The notes under the pieces are model-generated. The model worked only from the letters and a program-made list of their open reading frames with translations. It was not told the DNA's origin and did not search any database. A stretch of DNA of 64,000 nucleotides from Symsagittifera roscoffensis (lineage: Eukaryota; Xenacoelomorpha; Acoela; Convolutidae): NCBI RefSeq assembly GCF_963678635.1, contig NC_087062.1, positions 53,456,473-53,520,472 on the forward strand, in the 5' to 3' direction. The first letter of the stretch is position 1, and every line of letters starts with the position of its first letter. Positions 9,401 through 22,985 of the stretch are shown here, one piece after another. A program made the translations under genes and the position numbers.

Positions 9401-12110
9401 ATGAACTTCAATGAGGCATACGACGTTTTTTATCTTTGTGTTGTGTTGGAAGTTGTGCAAAGCTCTGCTTTGCCTCTAATTTTAATGATTTTTATTGTAC
9501 CTTATAAATAAATATTTTATTTGTTACTTATGACTTTTCTTGTGTTTTTAATTTTTAGTGCGTTATGAGAGTTTATGTCTGTTATATGAGTTTATTTGGA
9601 ATTTGGTATCTTAAGCGTGCTTTGTGTGTTTCGCTAGGTTTATATAGTATTTTGTACCGAAGTGTTTTGTTGATGTTTGAGTTTATAACAGTTTACGCCT
9701 TTCAGAAAGACATCATAACAGTTCATCAAATTCATCTTTGGTTATTTTTTTCATATGGTGATAAATAGTTGATCGGAATACATAGATGACGGATAACTTT
9801 ATAAGTGGGTGAAGTTTTCCTATGAAACTTCAGATTAAGCAAATAAACGCCAAAATGAATTGGCTGATAGATCAGATTAGATTTTTTTCAGAAGCGTTTG
9901 ATATGAAAGCATCATTTATAGATTAGTTTGAGTGCAGCATCGAAAGTAAGTCGTGCGCAAATGACAAAGAAGACATGAAAAAAATCAACAAGTTTTGGAA
10001 AACTTTTCTCAAACTCCGTTCCTTTCCGAAGAACCCTTGATCAGCCTTGGCTCGTACCATGAAAAGCTTTTAAAATTTTCAAAAGTTTCAACTTGCATAA
10101 AAATTGTTTTGTCTTGTTTGAAATTCTATTGAGATATGAAAACAATTCGGTTCACACTCAAACAAATGGCTTGTTTTCACAAAAATTTAGGCCATAATTT
10201 TTTTGTTATATTTCTTAAAAAAACCAACGACTTGGACATTGAAACTTCAGTTTAAGACTTAGCTTTGTTAAACTTTACCAAGCATCGTGGCATAATTACG
10301 AAGCATCGCAAACAAAAAATTCTACTCAAACAAAAAGAATTGCCTTAAATTTTCCCGCGGCACTGTTTGCTCTAAATATCCAAAAAATGATGAATGTTTT
10401 GTAATTCACCGTTTTTTTTTCGGAAGACAACAACTTGTTAACAATGTGTTTAACAGAGTCATTTGAAATAATTGGTATCTTGGCTCACTATGAAATAAGT
10501 TTTTAAGCGTCTCCAGCAGACTTGGTCTGGATCTAACGAAAACCACCTGTGACGACAAAAATCCTGGTGTCTAATCTCACCAGGATTTAATGTTTTTTTT
10601 TTTCAAACGGAACCCATTTCGTTTACAAACAAATTGCCGGCCTATGGCCTGTTAGTTCTTCTTATTTTTGTCTCTTAAATGCCACATTTGCAGATAATTT
10701 TTTGCTGTACTTTTTTGTAGTGAAATTTAGTGTTTTGATTTACTTCTGCTGTTTGTAATTTTACTAATTTTTACATCCTATATTTTTGTTTGTTTGTTTT
10801 TTTCGCTGAAAAACTTTAATAGGCTTAAATGATTCCGAATTAAGTTTCATCGGCCTGATGAACCAGTTTTTGGGTCGTTTCAAAAGAAAAATAACTTATT
10901 TGCCTCCCTGCGGAGCGCAAAAAATGCTAAAAGTCTTAGAATAGAGATTATAGTTCAGCGTTTTTTCCTTGTTAACAATTTTGATTGCGGTTCTACGGGA
11001 ATTTTACTCAAGTTTTGTCGGCTCTCTTACCACCCGGTGGTTTTTGAAATTAAACCACCCGGTTGAATTTTTATTGAACGCTTTAGAGTGTGTTCCTTGA
11101 CATGTTTTTCGCATAGGTAAAAACTTTTTGAAATTTTTATTTATGGTTTTATCAAAAACTTTCCGTTTTTTTTTTGACTTAGTGGCTCTCTTTTCGTTTC
11201 TTGTCTTTTCGTTTCTTTTCCTTTCCTTTTGGATACTATTTTTAGGCGGTATTGGAAGTGTTGCGAAACTCGTTCAGCCTCTGTCTTGGAAAAAACTGCG
11301 TTTAGTTTTAGTTATCCAGCACTAATAACTGCATTCGGAAATTGTGCTGAGCAACTTAGCACTCTTCTTTTTTTCATTTCAAATGAAACTTAGTTTATCT
11401 AGTTTATTGTTACATGTTGAACGAAACAAATGGTTTGAAAATAGAAAATTTAGACCGCTGTTTTTTACCGAAACGTTGTTGCCGTATTTACTTGCTCACA
11501 ATTGGGATATTTTTACCTGAAAAACTCGAGTAATTTCGGGGGAAAACGAGAAAAGCATTTTTTGCAAAGGTTTTTGCTGTGATCAGTTAGTATTGTGACA
11601 TATGATCTCAAAAAGATAGAAGCCGCATTTGATGTATTATTTTTTTTTTTCATTTTTACTTGATGTTAGATGATTGATTATTTTGTTCCGTTGATGCGTT
11701 GATCACGTGATGAGACTGTGCATATGGTGTGTTGCGAGGAAAAGTGCAGGTGTGCTGTTCTGAAGTCTGAGCTAGTCTGTTTCTTTTTCTCTCTCTTTGT
11801 CTCTCCCGGTGGGATCATCAATCAAACACTCCATCCCGGATCATCTACCTTCTCATCACAACCAACCATCCACCCCCCCCCATACTCTCTCTCTCTCTCT
11901 CTCTCTTTTTTTTTCTCTTTCTTTTTATTCAATTTGTTTACTATTTGGAGTATCATTTTGAAGATGATTATGCTGCTAGCATAAACTGCAAGTGCTCAAA
12001 AAAATTACAGAAAAAATAGCACATAAACTCGATAAAAAACTGATTGCTTTTCTTAGCCGTAATCTTTTGAATTTTCGGCTATTCAATTATTCTGGTATTT
12101 CAAAAAGTTT

Positions 12111-15100
12111 GCCTGGCATTTTGGCTAAAATGGACTCCATCCAGACGTACAGAACTTTGTCAACTTTTTTAAAAAATCTTTTTCCTCTTTGTTAATTCTT
12201 AAGTTTTGTTCCTTGGTAATCTATTTCTATCTATCTATCTATATCTATATCCAGACTTGTTAACGGGCCGCCATAATTGAGGCCCGGCCCGGCCCGATAT
12301 AATTCAAGTCGAGCCCGTTGGCGGCCCGATAAACAGGGAATTTATTAAATATCGGCCCGTTGGGGCCCGTTGCTGCTTTTTTGGTAAAAAACAAATTTGT
12401 TTCAAAACAATTTTAATTAATTGTTTTACTTATTTATAAAGACCTTTTTTAAAAGCCATGGAAACCATTTGTAATTCTCACCCTGCTTTTTGAAATTCTC
12501 ACCCTGTAATTGGGTGCTGTCAGGTGTCAGGGTATTCTCAGAGGTTGCAAATCTTGCCTCCAATTCTCACTTCTCAAATCCTTGTAGTTTTCGAGTTACG
12601 ACGTTTTTTATGATTTTTTCAAAGTTTTTTCAAAAACTTAGATTTTAAAAATTTCCAAAAAGTTGAAGATATCAATCCTGTTGTTGGATATTGCGAGGGT
12701 ACTCTCAGGGGTTGCGAATCTTGCCTCTGATTATGGCTGCTCAACTCCTTGTAGTTTTCGAGATTTTTCAAAATTTTTCAGAAAACTTAGATATTAAAAA
12801 TTTCACAAAACTTGAAATTAGCATCTCTGTAGTGAGACTCTGTCAGGGTACTCTCAGGTGTTGCGAGTTTTGCCGCCAAATTTGGCTGCTGAAATCTTTG
12901 TAGTTTTCGTGATATGATGTTTTTTATGATTTTCTCCGAAATTTTCAAAAAAACAATGTTAAAAATTTCCAAAAGTTTGAAGATCTTAATCCTGTTATTG
13001 GAGTCTGTGAGGTACTTGCAGGTGGGTTGCTAATCTTGCCTCTGAATATGGCTGCTCAAATTCTTGTAGCTTTCGAGGTATGACGTTTTTCTAGGTTTTT
13101 TTTCAAAATTTTTCAGAAAACTTAGGTACAAAAAATTTCACAAAACTTGAAATTTTCATATCTGTTGTGAGGCTCTGTCAGGGTACTCTCAGGAGTTGCG
13201 AGTTTTGCCTCCCATTTTGACTGCTCAAATCCTTGTAGTTTTCCAGATATGACGTTTTTTGTGATTTTTTCAAAAAAGTTTTCATGAAAATTAAATTAAT
13301 TTTCTTTTCAAAGTTTGAATTTCCTAACCTGTAGTTGGGGGGCTGTCAGAGTAATCGCAGGGGTTGCAAATTTGGCCTCCAATAAAGAATGTCCAAATCA
13401 TTTTTGTTAAAGAGATACGACGCTTTTTGTGATTTTTTTTGGAAATTTTCAGAAAACTCAAATTACAAAATAATTCGTTTAAGTAAAATTCCCAACCCTG
13501 TAGTTGTGTACTTCCAAAGATTGCGAATATTGCCATCAAAAAAGACTGCTCAAATTTTGGTAGTTATCGACTTGTGAATACCTTTTTTTTTAGGAAACTT
13601 AAGGTGAAGTTTCTCAAAATTTGAATTTCCCAACGTTGTAGTTGGGTACTGTAAGAGTACTCTCAGGAGTTGCAAATCTTGCGTCCAAATGCGACTGCTC
13701 AATTGCTTTCAGTTTTCCTTGATGTGACGTTTCTTAGTTCATTTTAAATTTTTCGATGAACTTTACAAAATAAAACTTTACAAAATTTTAAAAACACTTG
13801 AATAAAAAACTTTGCAAAGTTTGTAATTACGAACCCTGTAATTGCATGTTTGCCTAAAATGAACTTCAATGAGGCATACGACGTTTTTTATCTTTGTGTT
13901 GTGTTGGAAGTTGTGCAAAGCTCTGCTTTGCCTCTAATTTTAATGATTTTTATTGTACCTTATAAATAAATATATTATTTGTTACTTATGACTTTTCTTG
14001 TGTTTTTAATTTTTAGTGCGTTATGAGAGTTTATGTCTGTTATATGAGTTTATTTGGGATTTGGTATCTTAAGCGTGCTTTGTGTGTTTCGCTAGGTTTA
14101 TATAGTATTTTGTACCGAAGTGTTTTGTTGATGTTTGAGTTTATAACAGTTTACGCCTTTCAGAAAGACATCATAACAGTTCATCAAATTCATCTTTGGT
14201 TATTTTTTTCATATGGTGATAAATAGTTGATCGGAATACATAGATGACGGATAACTTTATAAGTGGGTGAAGTTTTCCTATGAAACTTCAGATTAAGCAA
14301 ATAAACGCCAAAATGAATTGGCTGATAGATCAGATTAGATTTTTTCAGAAGCGTTTGATATGAAAGCATCATTTATAGATTAGTTTGAGTGCAGCATCGA
14401 AAGTAAGTCGTGCGCAAATGACAAAGAAGACATGAAAAAAATCAACAAGTTTTGGAAAACTTTTCTCAAACTCCGTTCCTTTCCGAAGAACCCTTGATCA
14501 GCCTTGGCTCGTACCATGAAAAGCTTTTAAAATTTTCAAAAGTTTCAACTTGCATAAAAATTGTTTTGTCTTGTTTGAAATTCTATTGAGATATGAAAAC
14601 AATTCGGCTCACACTCAAACAAATGGCTTGTTTTCACAAAAATTTAGGTCATAATTTTTCTGTTATATTTCTTAATAAAACCAACGACTGGGACATTGAA
14701 ACTTCAGTTTAAGACTTAGCTTTGTTAAACTTTACCAAGCATCGTGGCATAATTACGAAGCATCGCAAACAAAAAATTCTACTCAAACAAAAAGAATTGC
14801 CTTAAATTTTCCCGCGGCACTGTTTGCTCTAAATATCCAAAAAATGATGAATGTTTTGTAATTCACCGTTTTTTTTTCAGAAGACAACAACTTGTTAACA
14901 ATGTGTTTAACAGAGTCATTTGAAATAATTGGTATCTTGGCTCACTATGAAATAAATTTTTAAGCGTCTCCAGCAGACTTGGTCTGGATCTAACGAAAAC
15001 CACCTGTGACGACAAAAATCCTGGTGTCTAATCTCACCAGGATTTAATGTTTTTTTTTCAAACGGAACCCATTTCGTTTCAAAACAAATTGCCGGCTTAT

Positions 15101-16560
15101 GGCCTGTTAGTTCTTCTTATTTTTGTCTCTTAAATGCCACATTTGCAGATAATTTTTTTGCTGTACTTTTTTGTAGTGAAATTTAGTGTTTTGATTTACT
15201 TCTGCTGTTTGTAATTTTACTAATTTTTACATCCTATATTTTTGTTTGTTTGTTTTTTTCGCTGAAAAACTTTAATAGGCTTAAATGATTCCGAATTAAG
15301 TTTCATCGGCCTGATGAACCAGTTTTTGGGTCGTTTCAAAAGAAAAATAACTTATTTGCCTCCCTGCGGAGCGCAAAAAATGCTAAAAGTCTTAGAATAG
15401 AGATTATAGTTCAGCGTTTTTTCCTTGTTAACAATTTTGATTGCGGTTCTACGGGAATTTTACTCAAGTTTTGTCGGCTCTCTTACCACCCGGTGGTTTT
15501 TGAAATTAAACCACCCGGTTGAATTTTTATTGAACGCTTTAGAGTGTGTTCCTTGACATGTTTTTCGCATAGGTAAAAACTTTTTGAAATTTTTATTTAT
15601 GGTTTTATCAAAAACTTTCCGTTTTTTTTGAGTTAGTGGCTCTCTTTTCGTTTCTTGTCTTTTCGTTTCTTTTCCTTTTCTTTTGGATGCTATTTTTAGG
15701 CGGTATTGGAAGTGTTGCGAAACTCGTTCAGCCTCTGTCTTGGAAAAAACTGCGTTTAGTTTTAGTTATCCAGCACTAATAACTGCATTCGGAAATTGTG
15801 CTGAGCAACTTAGCACTCTTCTTTTTTTCATTTCAAATGAAACTTAGTTTATCTAGTTTATTGTTACATGTTCAACGAAACAAATGGTTTGAAAATAGAA
15901 AATTTAGACCGCTGTTTTTTACCGAAACGTTGTTGCCGTATTTACTTGCTCACAATTGGGATATTTTTACCTGAAAAACTCGAGTAATTTCGGGGGAAAA
16001 CGAGAAAAGCATTTTTTGCAAAGGTTTTTGCTGTGATCAGTTAGTATTGTGACATATGATCTCAAAAAGATAGAAGCCGCATTTGATGTATTATTTTTTT
16101 TTTTCATTTTTACTTGATGTTAGATGATTGATTATTTTGTTCCGTTGATGCGTTGATCACGTGATGAGACTGTGCATATGGTGTGTTGCGAGGAAAAGTG
16201 CAGGTGTGCTGTTCTGAAGTCTGAGCTAGTCTGTTTCTTTTTCTCTCTCTTTGTCTCTCCCGGTGGGATCATCAATCAAACACTCCATCCCGGATCATCT
16301 ACCTTCTCATCACAACCAACCATCCACCCCCCCCCATACTCTCTCTCTCTCTCTCTCTTTTTTTCTCTTTCTTTTTATTCAATTTGTTTACTATTTGGAG
16401 TATCATTTTGAAGATGATTATGCTGCTAGCATAAACTGCAAGTGCTCAAAAAAATTACAGAAAAAATAGCACATAAACTCGATAAAAAGCTGATTGCTTT
16501 TCTTAGCCGTAATCTTTTGAATTTTCGGCTATTCAATTATTCTGGTATTTCAAAAAGTTT
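12111..16560. repeat. tandem array unit C (4450 bp)
   Basis: Full unit with the same internal order as unit B. Differences from B are scattered substitutions and short tract-length changes. The junction of the hAT stump with the minisatellite reads 'aattctcaccctgctttttgaaattctcaccctg' in two halves (12474-12500), a short direct repeat that looks like a repair scar. Unit B has the same junction with one or two changes. Confidence 0.9.
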
Positions 16561-19500
16561 GCCTGGCATTTTGGCTAAAATGGACTCCATCCAGACGTAC
16601 AGAACTTTGTCAACTTTTTTAAAAAATCTTTTTCCTCTTTGTTAATTCTTAAGTTTTGTTCCTTGGTAATCTATTTCTATCTATCTATCTATATCTATAT
16701 CCAGACTTGTTAACGGGCCGCCATAATTGAGGCCCGGCCCGGCCCGATATAATTCAAGTCGAGCCCGTTGGCGGCCCGATAAACAGGGAATTTATTAAAT
16801 ATCGGCCCGTTGGGGCCCGTTGCTGCTTTTTTGGTAAAAAACAAATTTGTTTCAAAACAATTTTAATTAATTGTTTTACTTATTTATAAAGACCTTTTTT
16901 AAAAGCCATGGAAACCATTTGTAATTCTCACCCTGCTTTTTGAAATTCTCACCCTGTAATTGGGTGCTGTCAGGTGTCAGGGTATTCTCAGAGGTTGCAA
17001 ATCTTGCCTCCAATTCTCACTTCTCAAATCCTTGTAGTTTTCGAGTTACGACGTTTTTTATGATTTTTTCAAAGTTTTTTCAAAAAATTAGATTTTAAAA
17101 ATTTCCAAAAAGTTGAAGATATCAATCCTGTTGTTGGATATTGCGAGGGTACTCTCAGGGGTTGCGAATCTTGCCTCTGATTATGGCTGCTCAACTCCTT
17201 GTAGTTTTCGAGATTTTTCAAAATTTTTCAGAAAACTTAGATATTAAAAATTTCACAAAACTTGAAATTAGCATCTCTGTAGTGAGACTCTGTCAGGGTA
17301 CTCTCAGGTGTTGCGAGTTTTGCCGCCAAATTTGGCTGCTGAAATCTTTGTAGTTTTCGTGATATGATGTTTTTTATGATTTTCTTCGAAATTTTCAAAA
17401 AAACAATGTTAAAAATTTCCAAAAGTTTGAAGATCTTAATCCTGTTATTGGAGTCTGTGAGGTACTTGCAGGTGGGTTGCTAATCTTGCCTCTGAATATG
17501 GCTGCTCAAATTCTTGTAGTTTTCGAGGTATGACGTTTTTCTAGGTTTTTTTTCAAAATTTTTCAGAAAACTTAGGTACAAAAAATTTCACAAAACTTGA
17601 AATTTTCATATCTGTTGTGAGGCTCTGTCAGGGTACTCTCAGGAGTTGCGAGTTTTGCCTCCCATTTTGACTGCTCAAATCCTTGTAGTTTTCCAGATAT
17701 GACGTTTTTTGTGATTTTTTCAAAAAAGTTTTCATGAAAATTAAATTAATTTTCTTTTCAAAGTTTGAATTTCCTAACCTGTAGTTGGGGGGCTGTCAGA
17801 GTAATCGCAGGGGTTGCAAATTTGGCCTCCAATAAAGAATGTCCAAATCATTTTTGTTAAAGAGATACGACGCTTTTTGTGATTTTTTTTGGAAATTTTC
17901 AGAAAACTCAAATTACAAAATAATTCGTTTAAGTAAAATTCCCAACCCTGTAGTTGTGTACTTCCAAAGATTGCGAATATTGCCATCAAAAAAGACTGCT
18001 CAAATTTTGGTAGTTATCGACTTGTGAATACCTTTTTTTTATAGAAAACTTAAGGTGAAGTTTCTCAAAATTTGAATTTCCCAACGTTGTAGTTGGGTAC
18101 TGTAAGAGTACTCTCAGGAGTTGCAAATCTTGCGTCCAAATGCGACTGCTCAATTGCTTTCAGTTTTCCTTGATGTGACGTTTCTTAGTTCATTTTAAAT
18201 TTTTCGATGAACTTTACAAAATAAAACTTTACAAAATTTTAAAAACACTTGAATAAAAAACTTTGCAAAGTTTGTAATTACGAACCCTGTAATTGCATGT
18301 TTGCCTAAAATGAACTTCAATGAGGCATACGACGTTTTTTATCTTTGTGTTGTGTTGGAAGTTGTGCAAAGCTCTGCTTTGCCTCTAATTTTAATGATTT
18401 TTATTGTACCTTATAAATAAATATATTATTTGTTACTTATGACTTTTCTTGTGTTTTTAATTTTTAGTGCGTTATGAGAGTTTATGTCTGTTATATGAGT
18501 TTATTTGGGATTTGGTATCTTAAGCGTGCTTTGTGTGTTTCGCTAGGTTTATATAGTATTTTGTACCGAAGTGTTTTGTTGATGTTTGAGTTTATAACAG
18601 TTTACGCCTTTCAGAAAGACATCATAACAGTTCATCAAATTCATCTTTGGTTATTTTTTTCATATGGTGATAAATAGTTGATCGGAATACATAGATGACG
18701 GATAACTTTATAAGTGGGTGAAGTTTTCCTATGAAACTTCAGATTAAGCAAATAAACGCCAAAATGAATTGGCTGATAGATCAGATTAGATTTTTTTCAG
18801 AAGCGTTTGATATGAAAGCATCATTTATAGATTAGTTTGAGTGCAGCATCGAAAGTAAGTCGTGCGCAAATGACAAAGAAGACATGAAAAAAATCAACAA
18901 GTTTTGGAAAACTTTTCTCAAACTCCGTTCCTTTCCGAAGAACCCTTGATCAGCCTTGGCTCGTACCATGAAAAGCTTTTAAAATTTTCAAAAGTTTCAA
19001 CTTGCATAAAAATTGTTTTGTCTTGTTTGAAATTCTATTGAGATATGAAAACAATTCGGCTCACACTCAAACAAATGGCTTGTTTTCACAAAAATTTAGG
19101 TCATAATTTTTTTGTTATATTTCTTAATAAAACCAACGACTGGGACATTGAAACTTCAGTTTAAGACTTAGCTTTGTTAAACTTTACCAAGCATCGTGGC
19201 ATAATTACGAAGCATCGCAAACAAAAAATTCTACTCAAACAAAAAGAATTGCCTTAAATTTTCCCGCGGCACTGTTTGCTCTAAATATCCAAAAAATGAT
19301 GAATGTTTTGTAATTCACCGTTTTTTTTTTCGGAAGACAACAACTTGTTAACAATGTGTTTAACAGAGTCATTTGAAATAATTGGTATCTTGGCTCACTA
19401 TGAAATAAATTTTTAAGCGTCTCCAGCAGACTTGGTCTGGATCTAACGAAAACCACCTGTGACGACAAAAATCCTGGTGTCTAATCTCACCAGGATTTAA

Positions 19501-20799
19501 TGTTTTTTTTTCAAACGGAACCCATTTCGTTTCAAAACAAATTGCCGGCCTATGGCCTGTTAGTTCTTCTTATTTTTGTCTCTTAAATGCCACATTTGCA
19601 GATAATTTTTTTGCTGTACTTTTTTGTAGTGAAATTTAGTGTTTTGATTTACTTCTGCTGTTTGTAATTTTACTAATTTTTACATCCTATATTTTTGTTT
19701 GTTTGTTTTTTTCGCTGAAAAACTTTAATAGGCTTAAATGATTCCGAATTAAGTTTCATCGGCCTGATGAACCAGTTTTTGGGTCGTTTCAAAAGAAAAA
19801 TAACTTATTTGCCTCCCTGCGGAGCGCAAAAAATGCTAAAAGTCTTAGAATAGAGATTATAGTTCAGCGTTTTTTCCTTGTTAACAATTTTGATTGCGGT
19901 TCTACGGGAATTTTACTCAAGTTTTGTCGGCTCTCTTACCACCCGGTGGTTTTTGAAATTAAACCACCCGGTTGAATTTTTATTGAACGCTTTAGAGTGT
20001 GTTCCTTGACATGTTTTTCGCATAGGTAAAAACTTTTTGAAATTTTTATTTATGGTTTTATCAAAAACTTTCCGTTTTTTTTGACTTAGTGGCTCTCTTT
20101 TCGTTTCTTGTCTTTTCGTTTCTTTTCCTTTCCTTTTGGATGCTATTTTTAGGCGGTATTGGAAGTGTTGCGAAACTCGTTCAGCCTCTGTCTTGGAAAA
20201 AACTGCGTTTAGTTTTAGTTATCCAGCACTAATAACTGCATTCGGAAATTGTGCTGAGCAACTTAGCACTCTTCTTTTTTTCATTTCAAATGAAACTTAG
20301 TTTATCTAGTTTATTGTTACATGTTCAACGAAACAAATGGTTTGAAAATAGAAAATTTAGACCGCTGTTTTTTACCGAAACGTTGTTGCCGTATTTACTT
20401 GCTCACAATTGGGATATTTTTACCTGAAAAACTCGAGTAATTTCGGGGGAAAACGAGAAAAGCATTTTTTGCAAAGGTTTTTGCTGTGATCAGTTAGTAT
20501 TGTGACATATGATCTCAAAAAGATAGAAGCCGCATTTGATGTATTATTTTTTTTTTTCATTTTTACTTGATGTTAGATGATTGATTATTTTGTTCCGTTG
20601 ATGCGTTGATCACGTGATGAGACTGTGCATATGGTGTGTTGCGAGGAAAAGTGCAGGTGTGCTGTTCTGAAGTCTGAGCTAGTCTGTTTCTTTTTCTCTC
20701 TCTTTGTCTCTCCCGGTGGGATCATCAATCAAAAACTCCATCCCAGATCATCTACCGTCTCATCACAACCAACCATCCACCCCCCCCCCCCCCATACTC

Positions 20800-20839
<40 letters not shown>

Positions 20840-21010
20840 TTCAATTTGTCTACTATTTGGAGTATCATTTTGAAGATGATTATGCTGCTAGCATAAACTG
20901 CAAGTGCTCAAAAAAAATTACAGAAAAAATAGCACATAAACTCGATAAAAAGCTGATTGCTTTTCTTAGCCGTAATCTATCTTTTGAATTTTTGGCTATT
21001 CAATTATTCT
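16561..21010. repeat. tandem array unit D (4450 bp), last unit
   Basis: Full unit. It ends after 'ggctattcaattattctg' at about 21012, only some 16 bp short of the point where the next unit would begin; the array therefore starts and ends at nearly the same unit phase. The final 300 bp have more changes than elsewhere (extra C and CT repeats at 20778-20836, an inserted 'atct' at about 20976). Confidence 0.9.
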
Positions 21011-22354
21011 GTGAAGTTTTACAAGTTTCACAATAATCATCATCGATCAGTCGAGAATAAAAGGAATAAATAAATATGACAGTTTTGGTATTGGGTAATG
21101 CAATAGGTCCAACCGATTTTTGTAAGGTATTCTGCGGGGCATGTGGTGAATTGTGTGTGAAAATCGACGTTATTTGAATTAGGTTGTTTAATGATGGGGG
21201 ATCAGTTGGTCAGTTGGCCAAATCATTTGCAAATTGTTTCCGTGCAATGCAATCCAGTGTGGATGTGATGCCAACAAAATCATCGTATTATTATTATCGT
21301 CCCAGTGGTAAAATCTAATTTTCAATCCCGCTTTCAAACTGAATAGAAAACTGATGTGAACAAAAGAGTTCCATCCTCTCACTCAATTGACCACAGTCCA
21401 CATCACCTGAACAAGTTCGGAGCAAAGCCTCCTGCGACTTTACGAACAGTGTAGACAACTGGCTACTTAGCTGGCTACTTTTTACTCATAAACACACGGC
21501 AACTGACTTTTTTATTAATAAATCCTGTCCTGGTTAAACTAAATTTCTGTAGGCAGCAAAAATATCTGGCACCAGAAAAACTTCTGCTTACAAGACAGAT
21601 TTTCTATCGCAACGGCTTGCAAATGAATAAAAAGAATGCGAAACTTCAGCTTCGAAAGTCCTCTTTTGTAACTTAATTAATAAATAATCAGTTTTTTACT
21701 TTCTTTTCTAGAACCACTTAAAATTTGAATTCCTTTATTCTAAAAAATTTCCCCAAAAAATTATAGCTCTTGAGAAAAGCAGAACCAAGTTGGTTTACGT
21801 CACAAAAGCTTCGAATTTTTTAATAAAAACAAATTACGCGCCACCTGATTTTGACATATGTCCTCTTTCTGTGTATCTTTTCCTCAACAGTGAGCTGCTT
21901 GTTGCGTTTATGCTGCTTGCTTTAACTTGGAAACTTTGTCACATTTGGAGGAAGAACCTTGTATGATTTTATTTTATTGACAGTTTTTTGGCTGAGAAGC
22001 CATATTGGTTTACCATAAACAAAATTGAACCGAGTGTTTTATAGTTATAATAAATTCGCAGCAGTTACAAAATCGGTTTGTTCAAATGGCCTCCTACAAG
22101 CCACACAAGCTCAACGAATACTTGTAAGTTGAATACTGAAATTGTTTGAACTTTTCCATCATTGGCATTTTAAAGTTTTTCTGTAACCATTCTAAAGTTT
22201 TAATCAAAGCGGCATAGAATGGGTAACCAAATTATGTCCGGCTTGCAATTTGAGTGCTAAGTTTTTTGCCAACTTGTTTAGTGACTTCTGCGCATTTTTT
22301 GATTATATTTTCTCGAGACCTGAACTGAAAAATCATTTGCGCCCAGACTAAATT
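21011..22354. other. intergenic stretch with no recognised feature
   Basis: Unique-looking sequence follows the array, with less homopolymer content than the array itself. 'aataaataaata' is present near 21066. No open frame here looks like a gene and no transposon terminus was seen. Confidence 0.4.
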
Positions 22355-22985
22355 GTTTTATTCCTCCGACCATTGAAAATGGGTAGGAAATTTGTATTAG
22401 GGTGTGTGTTAGTTTTCCTTTTTTTGCAAAATCAGTTAGCACAAATAATCATCGGACTGGTTTGAGTGATATATAAAGCCCTTTCAGTGGTGATTCGATC
22501 GACTTTTAAAAAGTTTCAAAAAGGTATCCCAGTAATGAGAAAAACGGATTTTAAATTTTTGATTTTCAGTCCAAATTCGAGCGAATAAAACGAGCAAGCA
22601 GGCTTACAATAGCTTATTTATGCGTAATTAAAGCCGTAAAAACTTACTTTTACTCAGGTAGACCTTGTTTTGGGTTTTTTCAGCGCCATTTTGGAAATCA
22701 AAAATTCGAAAATTTCTGCAAAAAAAATTAAAAAAATTTCCTAATACAAAAAGAAAATTTTTGACTTTTTCGTTGCTCTAGTAATTTTTATACAAAAATT
22801 GTTTTCCAGTTTGTCTATTTTACAATGCAATTTGAATATGTCTGCGTTCTAGTTTTTTGTTCAGATCCGTTAATCACACCACACAGAGAAAACGAAACTA
22901 ATTGTGTTTTTTAAGACTACTGTCGGAACATTCTGAGTCACTTGCACAGTAACCCGAGTTTTCTTTATTTTGTTTTTCATAAACC
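22355..22985 (+). repeat. dispersed repeat R, copy 1
   Basis: Related in sequence and order to 24641-25179. Both contain 'cgaccat.tgaaaa', 'gcacaaataatcatcgg/ccacaaatattcatcgg', 'gagtgatat', 'aagccc.ttcagt', 'gccgtgaaaactta/gccgtaaaaactta', 'ttgggaatcaaaaa/ttggaaatcaaaaa' and, at the right end, 'gtcggaacattctg' with 'acttgc.cag'. A third, more diverged copy lies at 2541-2750. Non-coding. Confidence 0.65.

Larger units (their letters stand above)
7651..12110. repeat. tandem array unit B (4460 bp)
   Basis: A full unit, almost identical to C and D. In order it holds: a (TCTA)n tract (7764-7794), a hAT stump (7798-8013), an 8- to 9-copy minisatellite of about 165 bp (8031-9400), a 0.8-kb linker, the tRNA-like segment with its hairpin (about 10470-10670), a T-rich region with the direct-repeat phrase 'ctatttttaggcggta', a poly-T tract near 11640 and the C/CT microsatellite (11873-11912). 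Short open frames recur in every unit, but I see no codon-level signs of selection; they look like by-products of recent duplication. Confidence 0.9.

Noticed and set aside
7273-20873. Small open frames repeated in every array unit (for example the 79- to 88-codon frames ending in the CT tract, and the 67-codon frame at 9565, 14023 and 18474)
   Set aside because: They recur only because the DNA of the units is almost identical. Frames shift with tract-length changes in the CT repeat, and no domain, splice pattern or codon-position bias is visible.
4103-21010. The 4.45-kb array as a ribosomal DNA or histone cluster
   Set aside because: No sequence resembling rRNA, 5S RNA or histones was seen, and the unit is AT-rich with long T tracts and minisatellites.
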